A DNA stretch of 64,000 nucleotides from assembly GCA_037178975.1 (NCBI GenBank), contig JASJZH010000003.1, positions 5,642,001 to 5,706,000 on the forward strand, given 5' to 3'. Positions 32,723 through 42,499 of this stretch are shown here, one piece after another; positions within the stretch are counted from its first letter, which is position 1; the number at the start of each line of letters is the position of its first letter. Source of the stretch: Oscheius tipulae. Its lineage: Eukaryota > Nematoda > Chromadorea > Rhabditida > Rhabditidae. Under the pieces are notes generated by a model. The model did no database searches and was not told the origin of the DNA. It was given only the letters and a program-made list of their open reading frames with translations. Position numbers and translations under genes: made by a program.

Positions 32723-35677
32723 TTATTCTTCGAGAATGGGTTCATAAGCACGACGAGTCTTCCACTCGAAATATGCTTTGAAGGACACGTAGAAAAAAAT
32801 TATCAGAAGAAAGGAGCCGATGACGATCATAAACCAACCTGGATTGTGTATTTTGCTGGAAGAATAAGGATACCTGAACCGGACAGTGGATTCGAGAAAA
32901 GAGACTTGAGCTCTTGGACATGTGCTTCCCAAAGAGCCTTCCGTTCACGAGCAGCAGGAGAGTTGGCTCTCACTGAAATAGGATGTTTGGATTATTTTCT
33001 GCTTGTCAATCGGTAAAATATACGAGCTCTAATCTCGTGATTGCAATTAGGACGGTGCAGAGCAAAAATGAATAGACTGACATAGAGTGTTGACCAATGC
33101 TGGCTGAAGATACGCATTCATTTTCTTCGGGTAACTCGGCAGAGGACGACGTCGACCAGCCGCTTTGAGGATCTTGACGTCCATCAGATCGTGTATTTCC
33201 GAATAGTAGCCGTCTCTCATACCATGCAAGTTCCCGTCGTCGTCGAAGTCTAAACCCATTTTTTCTAGGATTCTCTTGAACAACGATACGTACCAATTTT
33301 CATGTAATTCCGTCGGTCCGAGCTCCAACTCTCCCATCGGGTTCCATTGAAGGAAGGAACTCCCGTCTTTATGAAGTTGGCAAAGAGTCCAGAGTGAATT
33401 TTCTCAGCACGGTGATCTTTCGCGGAGAAATTTCCATGGTATCTTCCAATAAGGTATCCCAAGTCGTTCGAATGACCAGGAGCTGGTCGAACCTTTAGAT
33501 GTTTTCCCGGACTCCCCCTGTACTCAAAACTGTAGACGAAAGTCGGACCGAATCGACTGAAATGGTTGGCGAAGACCCCAGCGCTGTGGTAGAAGTTCGA
33601 ATCGTCGTTGAACTTCACGGCTCTGGTGGCTAAAGGAACAATTACATCAAGCAATATCGGAATACCGTTGTTGTAGTACTCGTTGCAGATCTTTCTGAAC
33701 TCTTCTGGCCTCTCGTAGTTCCTCTCGTATCCGACTGAGGTGCAAATCTCGTCCAGCAAGGCCACATCAACTTTCCTCGTCTTCGGGTCAACCAGCTGTC
33801 TGAATGGATTTGCTGGCTCTGCTATTAGCTCGATTCGATGTCCTTCTGATGGACTCATGTTCATCCACGCACATAAGAGTACCGGTCTGACTCATTGTCA
33901 GTGGGAAACGAAAAAGTTTGACAAAGACCTACACTGTGTCACTGAACTCTCCAGAAGTGGTGCCAATAATACAGGGAATGGAAGGGAGATCTTTTTTCAG
34001 ACCGTCAGTAATCGACCATGGGTAGACCTACAATTTAAACTACTCAACTATCGTTCTGGAGTAATCCTCCAACGACCACTACTGATTGCCTTTGACAAGC
34101 AAGTGCAAATATCATCCTTTACCTCTACATTTTTCCAGGATTTCTCGAAACCCTACTAGCTGTCCAACAAAAACTCACCCCATCAGAATCGTCGACCCAT
34201 GCACCCTCAAAGACTTCCACTTCATCTTTGAAGGAAGACTGCGCTAAGAGAATCTCTTGTTCCGTCTTTGATCTGACACAGACGAGTATCTTCTCGATTG
34301 CATCGACGTCTTCGAATGATTCCTCTTTAGAAGCACATCCCAAGTTTTGAACAAAACGTCTCGAGTACGCCTTGTTCTCATCTGGAAACGAGGACGTTAT
34401 CTTAGAACAGAAACTGACTCCTGGTCGCGTCACCGTAGAATGGCGAGCTCATGATGATCATCTGGTGGAAGAGACCGTGATTCTTCCCAGTCGTATGAAT
34501 CTGGGAATTGTTTGACATGAAAAGGGCATGTCCTACCATCTGAATGAACCCTCCTCCGGCACTTTGTCCCATCACGGTCACTAGACTGTTGTTCCCACCA
34601 AATCCACTGATCTCCTTCTGAACCCAGTTCAATGCCTGCAGGATATCTGTAATAAAAAGACTATTTGAGATAGAGGGTTGTGGTATAGTTATTTGATCAG
34701 CCGTCTACGACGGCTGATCAAATATCCCTTAGTCTTGATAACAGGCGGCTGCGCCGCTTCTCCAATAGCCTAAGTTCTCAAGTAGCCCCAAAAGCTGACT
34801 TGTCAACTTAATTCTTGACATGCAATAACTTGCCAGCTTTTTTCTCGTGGTGACGCAGACGGACGGATAGACACCATTGCACTTTAGTAGTGGAGAGATT
34901 TATTGTAAATGTTTAGAAACAGTAGTAATGTGATGAAATATGCAGATCGGAACTAACGATATGTCGAATTGAGACTCACCTCTAATGGGAAGGTTTGAAT
35001 CGACCGAGAGTTTGATATCAGGAGTCAAGTTAAGCCAGCCCAAGGCTCCGAGCCTGTACTGGACCGAGACTACAACAATATTTCGTTCCTGTAAAGTTTG
35101 TATTGAAAAAACAGTTAACACAAACCTCGTTGGCAAAGTTGTTTACAAAAGACTCTGTTTGAAATTTAGATGCAGCTCCCTGCGTCATGCCTCCTCCGTG
35201 AATGAATGTCATCACTGGACAACCTTTCTGTTCTGTCTATTTTATGGGCTTTTTCAGTGACAAACCTTAGTCAAGCAAGTTTTACTCGAGAAGACATTCA
35301 GATAGAGACAGTCTTCCGAGCTAGGTCCATCATCCGGTCGAAGTGGCCTGGTGTCAGAAATGGAGAGGCTTTTGGAATGTACCTACTGTGAAATTTGGAG
35401 GCATCCTGGTTTGTATTGAAACGCTTCCAGTGTATTGTTCCAAGAAGAAGGATCTATTGGCGACTTATACCTCAATGAGCCTATAGGCGGAGCTGCAAAT
35501 GGAATTCCGAGAAAGACAAAACCGGTTCGATTCTCGTACGAAGTCAAGTGTTTCCCCGTGATCTTGCCATATCTGAGTGTACTGATAAAATCCAAGAGAA
35601 GAGACATACGATGTGGATACACTGTACAAATTTTGGGCTGAAGTAGAGAGAACGATGAATAAGAGTAGGAGAACCAT
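32723..35677 (-). CDS. Carboxylesterase type B, secreted/membrane-anchored
   Basis: Alpha/beta-hydrolase of the carboxylesterase/cholinesterase family. The signal peptide MVLLLLFIVLSTSAQ is joined through a 46-nt intron to FTLRYGKITGKHLTSYENRT. Family landmarks are GFVFLGIPFAAPPIGSLRY, SSEDCLYLNVFS (disulphide Cys), VMTFIHGGGMTQGAAS (oxyanion loop), VSVQYRLGALGWLN and the nucleophile elbow TVMGQSAGGGF. The acid lies in IIGTTSGEFSD and the His in APGHSNDLGYLIG. All three catalytic residues are present. The C-terminus has a transmembrane helix (GWFMIVIGSFLLIIFFYVSF) and a short cytoplasmic tail ending YEPILEE, so the enzyme is probably a type I surface protein. The intron at about 34650-34975 contains a repeat copy and a perfect hairpin. 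The substrate cannot be told. Confidence 0.9.
34690..34724. repeat. Perfect hairpin, 16-bp arms, 3-nt loop
   Basis: TATTTGATCAGCCGTC (34690-34705) is followed by TAC and then its exact reverse complement (34709-34724). It lies in an intron of the carboxylesterase gene immediately next to repeat copy C, and may be the structured terminus of that element. Confidence 0.9.
34735..34900 (+). repeat. Dispersed repeat, copy C (intronic in the carboxylesterase)
   Basis: It contains GGCGGCTGCGCCGCT, AAGTTCTC..CCCCAAAAGCTGACT, and a 3' part GACGGACGGATAGACACC plus TTGCACTTTAGTAGTGGAGAG. The blocks and their order match copy A. Confidence 0.5.
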
Positions 35678-35939
35678 AGTGACGCTTGTTCCTGCGAAGA
35701 GGATCAAGTGCACCTGATAAGAAACAGCAGTGTCAAGCGCTTTTTGTCTTATCAGTGCCGGCTTGTCTGAGTCTACCCGACTAGGGCATAATAAAAAAGA
35801 AGTCTCCGAAAATATCAATTAGCTGCCTTGACAATCGAAGGAAGGAATATACCAAAATTCTTCTATCCAAAGCAATTTTCCTTTGTCAAAAGTCAAATGT
35901 GAGCAGATCCCACGGAACGTCCCGAATCAGGGGCCCGGA

Positions 35940-36066
35940 TTTTACCATATCTCAAGTACTGATAAAATTCAAGAACAGACTTATCATGTTGTGACTTATC
36001 ATGACTTATCATGATTGTAGAACTGATGTGCTGAAAAGAGAGAACAATGAATAAGAGGGGAAGATT
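35940..36066 (-). pseudogene. Decayed duplicate of the carboxylesterase first exon/intron
   Basis: This segment aligns with 35563-35672, the esterase signal-peptide exon and adjacent intron. Shared blocks are TACTGATAAAATYCAAGA, and AGAGAGAACRATGAATAAGA in the same order and orientation. The start codon is not preserved and a three-copy GACTTATCATG repeat (35978-36013) interrupts it. The rest of the gene is not duplicated here. Confidence 0.6.
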
Positions 36067-36141
36067 AAGAGTGCCTAGCAGAAAGTGTGTAAGCCGGCTT
36101 GCTGGGATAGCTACCTGCTCAAAATGCGTCTTGTCATCCTA

Positions 36142-36397
36142 CTAGTGGTGGTCAGTTAGTTTCTTCTTCTCTTCGGCGGTCTTCATTTCGTCCGAGATCT
36201 TCTCGGTCGACTCTCTTTGAATCGTCTCTCCTTCGGGGTAGCTTCTGTACTTTCTCGTAGGAGGGAATCTTCTCCATTGACGAGATCTTTGACAGCTTTT
36301 CGTAAGAGCTCGCCTTCTGTCGACCACTGCTAAACTCTCATATCCTTTGTCCACTGTTCTTGTATCTCTACTTCTGTCTAACTCAACTTTGCCAAAC
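36142..36397 (-). CDS. Unidentified basic/charged ORF, possible terminal exon
   Basis: An open frame reads FGKVELDRSRDTRTVDKGYE, then SLAVVDRRRALTKSC, RKYRSYPEGETIQRESTEKI and a Lys/Glu-rich end KKKLTDHH. It has no in-frame ATG at its start; it would need an upstream exon (an AATAG acceptor-like site lies at about 36398). Codon choice (GAG, AAG, ATC) resembles neighbouring genes. No family recognised. Confidence 0.3.
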
Positions 36398-36608
36398 TAT
36401 TACTCGCAACAAAGAAATGAGTAGAGTAGAGACGACATACGTTTTCCAGCCACTCATGGTGGCACGTCTTGGTTGCTCCATGGATTCACTTCTGAAATGT
36501 CCGGAGCGAGATGGCATGTTAACTCTAAAACTATATTATCGTCGACTTGCCACCTCAAATTGACCCAAGACCAACGCAATAACAGCGCCACTCGGATCAG
36601 CTGCAGCC

Positions 36609-36782
36609 ATGGCAGACGCTTACGAAGAACTGGAGATCCAGGATGTTCCTGCCGCGCCAGAGACAAAAGACGACATGGAGGAGGCGACGAGAAGAAAGAC
36701 GAGCGGTAGATTCTACGAGCGAAATAAACCTATTCGCTGCTCTGCGTCTTGTTTAGTAGACTACTTACGACAGCTATAAAAA
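36609..36782 (+). CDS. Small acidic protein, unidentified (57 residues)
   Basis: An ATG in good context (GCAGCCATGG) opens MADAYEELEIQDVPAAPETK, DDMEEATRRKTSGRFYERNK and ends CLVDYLRQL. The first 33 codons show gene-like codon use. A donor-like GCG|GTAGAT at about 36708 could splice elsewhere. Upstream of the ATG is an acceptor-like CAGCTGCAG. No family is recognised. Confidence 0.4.
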
Positions 36783-36982
36783 AACGTTGTAGTAAATTAG
36801 ACGGCGCCAGGGGGACAGGTAGGGTAAGAGTGAGACATGGTGTTTAGAGACTGAAGGCTCATACATCTTCTCCCTTCACCTGTCCCGCTTATTTAATCAA
36901 ATAAATGTCTCAAAGTAAGACGGTATTTATGATATTTCAAACGTGCAAAATGTACAGTAAAGTGTTTAAATGAAAGTCTTAC

Positions 36983-37561
36983 TCAAGCGTTTTCTTCGTC
37001 AGACAGAGTTTCTTCTTGATCCTGTTCAGTCACTTCAGCCTCCTCATGTTCGACAGGCTTGGATTCGTCTTCAGCAGCCTCAGCCGTGGTGGTGGCTAGT
37101 TCTTCGTCGTCCTCTTCATCTTCGAGTTCTTCTACAGCAGTGTAGTGGAAGAAGTCGTTGACCTTGCTGTTGATAGTTAAGGATAGAGCAGTGGCGATCT
37201 TCTGGCAGCGCTGGATGCTGGTATCCTCGGCACTGAAGTGAACGTCGAGGGCGTCGCAAAACTTCTCGAACACGGCGTGGGCGACTTTCCGCGCTTGTTG
37301 AGACAAGGTGTCTTCCGGGCTGAGGTCGGCATGAACGTACTGCGCGATTGTGACCAATAGAAGAGCAGGTAGCGTCCACAGCTGTTGATAGGTAGACTGG
37401 AGACTCATATGCTAAAAGAGAAAGTTTTGCAGGAAAATAGCGCTGCTCACCTTGGATGTTTTCAGCATTTCCCTAGTGTAAGCTCTCATCATCTCGAATT
37501 TTTCGAAAGCCATTGCGGTGGTGTCAAGAGCAGCGTTCCGGATGTTGCTGGTGGAGAGCAT
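36983..37561 (-). CDS. Unidentified two-exon acidic-tailed protein (179 residues)
   Basis: Exon 1 (ATG at 37561) encodes MLSTSNIRNAALDTTAMAFE and ends MLKTSK at a GTGAGC donor. Exon 2 continues in frame HMSLQSTYQQLWTLPALLLV, then TLSQQARKVAHAVFEKFCDA, SIQRCQKIATALSL and a Glu-rich tail ending DQEETLSDEENA. A CTTTCAG acceptor is 6 nt before the ATG. The helical N-terminal half with an ALLLVTIA patch may contact membrane or pack as a bundle. I do not recognise a domain. It is divergent from the CCCH gene, with only about 270 bp between the two start codons. Confidence 0.7.
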
Positions 37562-37827
37562 TGTAGAACTGAAAGGAAGTAATGAGTAAAAAAGGACAGA
37601 AAGAAAAAGTAAAATGCCAAAGAACCAAAACGATCGGAGAGCTTCGTTCCCGCCCAAACCGAAACGTTCTCGCGCCTAAATTCAAAACTACACCTGCGAA
37701 ACTGCGATGACTAACAGCTGTGTTTTTCTTCGTTTTTCGGTCTTTTTGTCTGTTAAACTCTTTGTTCTTCTCTGATTCTAGTTTCTACCTCGCAAATTCC
37801 TGACTTATCATTTTCAGTTCAAGCCCG

Positions 37828-38810
37828 ATGAGCCATCATCTTCACATGTCCAACTGGATGCAAGTTGGACAGGCCGTCGGAGGCATGCAACGAAAAAAGA
37901 GCAAGGAGTAAGTTTTTTGTTTTTTGTTTTATTAATCTTGTTTCCAGGATTACCCGTGTCCCGGGTAGCAAAAATAAAGCATCAAAGGTCGATGCGTACA
38001 AGACTGTCATGTGTCAGGCTTGGCTCGAATCCAAAGTCTGTAATTTCGCCGAGACTTGTCGTTTTGCTCATGGAGAAGAAGAGCTACGTGTATCCAAGTT
38101 TGTTGTCCTAATTTCAATTCTACGTGTTTATGTTCAGAGTACTGCCTAAACAGAACAACAAATACAAGACAAAGCTTTGTGACAAGTACACGACTACTGG
38201 CCTCTGCCCATACGGCAGCAGATGTTTGTTCATTCATCCCGACAACGGCACCAATGTCAATGACTACATTCGCCCAGACAAGCTCGTAGAGGTATTTAGC
38301 AAATTTTTTTTTTCTCCATTTCATGTATTTTTAGGTAAGCCAGCGCCACGCTCTAGCCGATATGAATGCTCGTCAGCTAGCTCTAAGACCTGTGACTCCG
38401 GATATGCCAGAACCCGGTCTGATGTTTGGAAATACCCCTCTCAGTAGCCGTATGCATACCCAGCCACATCCTAGCTGGCCGTTGGAATCTGCCGACTTCT
38501 TCTCTGACAAACCCGAGGAAATGACGCCGCTCAATATACAAAACCTGTTCGGATGTAGTTTGCTCTTTAACTCGTTGCATTTATCTTTTCAGGCTTCGAG
38601 CCAACGACTCCCAATCGTATTTCTCTTGCCTCCGGTCTCAGCGGGTACGTCAGCGGAGCTACTTCTCCTTTTTCTACCATCTCTTCGTCTCGGGCTAACC
38701 TGAACATTTCTGACGACGAGCACTTCGAACGCGACTACTTTCGAATCACCGGCCTCGACCATCTGGCTGAAGAATTGACGCGCAACCTTACCGCTCCGGA
38801 TCACTGGTAG
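37828..38810 (+). CDS. Tandem CCCH zinc-finger protein (TIS11/TTP-like)
   Basis: RNA-binding protein with two C-x8-C-x5-C-x3-H fingers: CQAWLESKVCNFAETCRFAH and CDKYTTTGLCPYGSRCLFIH. Each is preceded by the YKTVMC/YKTKLC lead-in of the TIS11 family, which binds AU-rich 3'UTR elements and, in nematodes, includes many germline regulators. The start MSHHLHMSNWMQVGQAVGG lies just after an ATTTTCAG acceptor. The C-terminal part is Ser/Pro-rich (LRPVTPDMPEPGLMFGNTP; YVSGATSPFSTISSSRAN) and ends LAEELTRNLTAPDHW. I cannot tell which C. elegans family member it matches. The linker between the fingers is interrupted by an intron near 38090-38140. Confidence 0.88.
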
Positions 38811-39751
38811 ATGACGAGGTTTCGCCCCTACTAACCCTGTCTAACCCTCCCAGGGTGGTCCTCTCCCGTCTTCCAGTTTTCTGTGCAATCTATACGAGCA
38901 TGTTTTATCCTGCCTATTGGCGTTATCCGAATCAGGTTCGCCCCAGTTTGATCATCTCCTTTTAACTCCTTCTCTTTATCATTCCCACAAGCTTTTTCCT
39001 ATTCCCAATAACTGTAATAAGCTTTGCTTAAGGCGAAATAACTAGGCCAAGAACGCTTGTAAGTTTCCACGTTTGCAATTTTTACTCCCTCTACCACCCA
39101 ATCCCTCCTTATTGTGTGATTCTTTTTGCTCACACCCTATTTTATAACATACGAGTTCCCCATCAGTAGCTTGTAAGTGCTAATAACTTCCCCTGTAGAA
39201 TGCGTAAATGAAGCGTAATTGGGCCTATTCACTGTCTTCGTATTTAGCAAGGGCTCGGATCTGTCTCGATTGTTCTACGCAGATGGCCGTTACTTTTGTT
39301 GCTGGGAAATAGCACGAGCAGTAGACAGATCATCTGCTTTGGCGCTCTAAGGAAGCAGTCTACCTCTTCACTATTTCCTACGTAAATCTGGATGGCCTCT
39401 GTTCATAGAAACCAGATGTTCCACAAGACATAAAATTTGTCTCAATCCCCTGTTCCGATAAAGATCTCTCCGTTCTTTTCTAGGACACGAGCGTAACCAT
39501 CTTTGTTTGTTTTGGCGCCAATTTTGCCATTGGAAGAGAACGGGACCACCCGGCCGCTTCAGCCCGGTCCCACCACGAAAACAATTAAGTTGGTCCATAA
39601 ATCCTCGCAGCAGAGCGTCCCAGCCGTTCGGAAACGCTCAGTCCCAGGTGTAAACCGATGCATCTTCTCCCCATCTCTCATACTACTGCCTCCTTTGTTG
39701 CTCGTTTTTATTTACCAATTCTCGAATCTTTCCAGGCCTTATGTAGCGGGA
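38811..39751. other. Region between the CCCH gene and the MAGUK start
   Basis: It presumably holds a long CCCH 3'UTR (AATAAG near 39012). A transcribed-looking exon at about 39484-39650 is bounded by TTTTCTAG and CCCAG|GTGTAA. It reads LPLEENGTTRPLQPGPTTKT, but no splice join to the MAGUK exon keeps frame, so it is a 5'UTR exon or an unresolved N-terminus. Confidence 0.35.
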
Positions 39752-42035
39752 ATGAACGAGGAGCGTGTGCCCTCCTATGAAGATTTTGTCGTAGCTTTCG
39801 AGTCAATTCTCGAGAGTATAGCTGAAGTTTGTGGACAGAGTGCTCACCATAGTCGCGAGAAGATCTCTCTCAGTCAGGAACAGTTAAAAACAGCCAGAGG
39901 ACTACATGAACTAGTTGCCTCCGGTGACATCAAGCCTGACCCATCGTGAGTTGACCAAAATACAAAGAGCTAAATGATTTCAGAGCTGCGGAAACTTTGA
40001 ATTGGTGTGATGGATTCATCAGTGAATGGGAAGCGAGTGGAGAAAAGTCAGCGGCAGTTCAACAGCTCGTTTCTCTCTTGAATCGACCCCATGTTCGGGG
40101 GTTGTTCATGACCGCCGAAGACATTTCTTCCTGTCGATATCTGCCTCGACTACCAGTTGTCCCATTCGAAGTCGACGAAGACGAAGGAATCGCCGTGAAG
40201 ATTGTGAGTTGCCTTATATTCTTCTTGGGAAGATAGTTCAGGTTCGAATCTTGAAAAAGGACGAGCCTCTGGGAGCGACGATCCGTTGTGAAAAAGGAAA
40301 GGTAGTCATCGCCAGAGTTTTAGCCGGTGGATTGGCAGACAGAAGTGCTTGTATTCAGGTATTCTTTGATCCTTTTGAGTTCAACTCTTGCACTTAGGAA
40401 GGAGACAGAGTTCTGGAAGTGAACGGAGTCCAAGTAGGCAGCGAAATAAGTACAGATGACATTGTGAAACTCTTGAACAAGACAGACAACGGCTGTGTCA
40501 CATTCAAACTCGTACCATCTGACATACATCATCGCGCAGAGCAGTCAAATCTACATGTTAGAGCGCTGGTATGAGTTCAGGGTATTTTCAAACTACGAAA
40601 ACTTTAGTTCGACTACAGTGGCTCGACAGACTTCCGTCAGCCGTGCGAGGACACCGCTTTGTCCTTCCAGAGAGGCGATATTCTCGAGCTTTTGGTCTGT
40701 AATGATCAGCACTGGTGGCAAGCAAGGTGTATTGGACACGGAGCGTTCTCCATTGACAACGATCCTTGTGGATCGAGCAAAAGTGGGTTTCTAAGTTTTG
40801 CAAATAGTTATTTTGCGAATAACAAGATAGTTTCCTAATATCTTTTTAGAATTGCTCAGCTACATTCATTAGAATCAAATTTTCAGATGGTTACTCGCGT
40901 GTCGGACTGATCCCGTCAGAAGCGCTCCAGCAAGACCTCAGGGACTGTTCACGCTCAAAACTGAGCACAGATGTAGGTCTTTTCAAAATTTCTCTCTCAC
41001 AGTACTGTTCAGGACGACATGATCTATGAATCAGTCTGTCTCTACATTCCTTCTGTAGATGTTGTTCGCCCCGTCATTCTTATCGGGCCTCCAGGTGTTG
41101 GTAGAAACGAGTTGAAAAGGAGACTTCTGATGTTGTTTCCTGAACGATTCAGCAGTACAATCCCGCATACGACGAGAACTCCTAGGTATGAACAGAGAGA
41201 ACCTTCTAAAGTTAAATCGGCAGACCGGGTGAAATGCAAGCAGCTGACTACTACTTTGTTGAGAGAGACTTTATGGAGACGATGATCACGAACGGGGAGA
41301 TGCTAGAGTTCGGAGAGTACAGAGGAAATTTGTACGGGACAGCCTTGTCTGCCGTCTACGATGCCCGAAAACAGGGAATCCCCCTTCTCACCCCACATCA
41401 TTTGGCGCTTCGTCTGCTGAGGACAGCCGAACTGAAGCCTTTCATAATTTTTATTCAACCTCCAGATGCATCTGTTTTCAAGGTAATCTAATAGATAAAC
41501 TTCACACATGTTCTATCAGAAAACCCGAGATGCATACAGGTCACGGGCTTCGAGAGCAGCTTCGGCCATCTCGACCACAACGTGCGCGACTCGCGGATTT
41601 ACCGACGTCGAGATTGATCAGATCATTGAGAGCGGTAGGTTTATGGCCAATGGGATTAGGTGTAAATTATGAGGGGTCACTTGGGGTGGTACTTGCGGAC
41701 CCGAGAAACATCATTCGAACATTACGTGAGAGGGTACATGCAGCCAGAGGCAATTATTTACGAGACAAGAAGGTAGAATATGACAGTGGATTCGGATCAT
41801 ATTTGACCTGGTCTCTGGGAGTGACTTTGAGAGAGAGAGAGAGAGAAACGAAGTGATTCCTTCTATAATGTAAACTCTTTCAGGCCGACAGCTGGACCGC
41901 CAGTACGGGCACATTTTCGACGCGAGAATAGTCAACTGTCAGCTTGAAGACTCCCTCACCCGTCTCATTTCCCTCCTCCAAGCCGTCGAGACGAAACCCT
42001 CTTGGGTTCCATTGAGTTGGGCTACCAAACGATGA
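39752..42035 (+). CDS. MAGUK p55-subfamily scaffold (L27-PDZ-SH3-GK)
   Basis: Membrane-associated guanylate-kinase scaffold of the MPP/PALS1 type, organising junctional or polarity complexes. From the ATG at 39752 it reads MNEERVPSYEDFVVAFESIL. A helical L27-type region follows (GEKSAAVQQLVSLLNRPHV). The PDZ domain has PLGATIRCEKGKVVIARVLA, GGLADRSACIQEGDRVLEVN and GVQVGSEISTDD. The SH3 domain has VRALFDYSGSTDF, FQRGDILELLVCNDQHWWQA and RVGLIPSEALQQD. The GK domain starts RPVILIGPPGVGRNELKRRL and continues TIPHTTRTPRPGEMQAADYY, MLEFGEYRGNLYGTAL. It ends VPLSWATKR. As in other MAGUKs, the GK is expected to be a binding module rather than an enzyme. An acceptor (TTTCCAG) ends 16 nt before the ATG. 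Upstream frame continues open through that intron, so an N-terminal extension is possible. Confidence 0.88.
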
Positions 42036-42167
42036 TCTTATTTGGGTGCTAACTGCTGTGCAGACCCTTTATCTACCTTCTTGCTTTCTAGTCTTTCTGG
42101 GTATTGTCCGAGCCTTACACAACATGACCTTCTCTCGCTGCTTTTGTGCATTCCGACAATAAGAACT

Positions 42168-42470
42168 CTTTATTCATCGAGAAGCGAGTTGGCGCAGTAA
42201 CAGGAGGCGCCAGCGTTAATTGAAGGGTCCCAAATTCAAACCTCGCCTCAGCTCAACCAAGGCTTCCATCCTCTCAGAGGTCGGTAAATTGGTAGTAGCT
42301 TTCTAAGAAGATAGGGCGCTCTTGGAGTCAAGTTTGGCATCTGACCAGCTAAGCACGTAAGCCTACTCGGCCTGGCCCCTCAGGTTGTACCCGCATGCAA
42401 TTGAGCTCCCTCTGGCATTGATTACGGGTCAAACTTTATCTTTTATCTTTTATTTATCGAGATCACCCGT
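42168..42470. repeat. SINE-like element candidate between convergent genes
   Basis: Between the MAGUK and serotonin-receptor 3' ends lies about 300 bp with RNA-polymerase-III-like motifs. GGTTTGAATTTGG and TGGTTGAGCTGAGG occur on the minus strand, and CCAGCTAAGCACG plus CGGCCTGG resemble 5S rRNA segments on the plus strand. TTTATTCATCGAG and TTTATTTATCGAG lie near its two edges. The motifs are too degraded or mis-spaced for a functional tRNA or 5S gene; a short retroelement relic is my best guess. Confidence 0.25.
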
Positions 42471-42499
42471 GATACCCACAAAACAGATCCGTACTAGAA

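Noticed and set aside
36454..36666. Minus-strand 70-codon ORF
   Set aside because: It starts with TTG and overlaps the better-supported + strand 57-residue frame.
40241..40251. GGTTCGAATC resembling a tRNA B-box
   Set aside because: It lies in a MAGUK coding exon and no A-box or acceptor stem surrounds it.
41830..41850. GA microsatellite in a MAGUK intron
   Set aside because: Ordinary short tandem repeat inside an intron.
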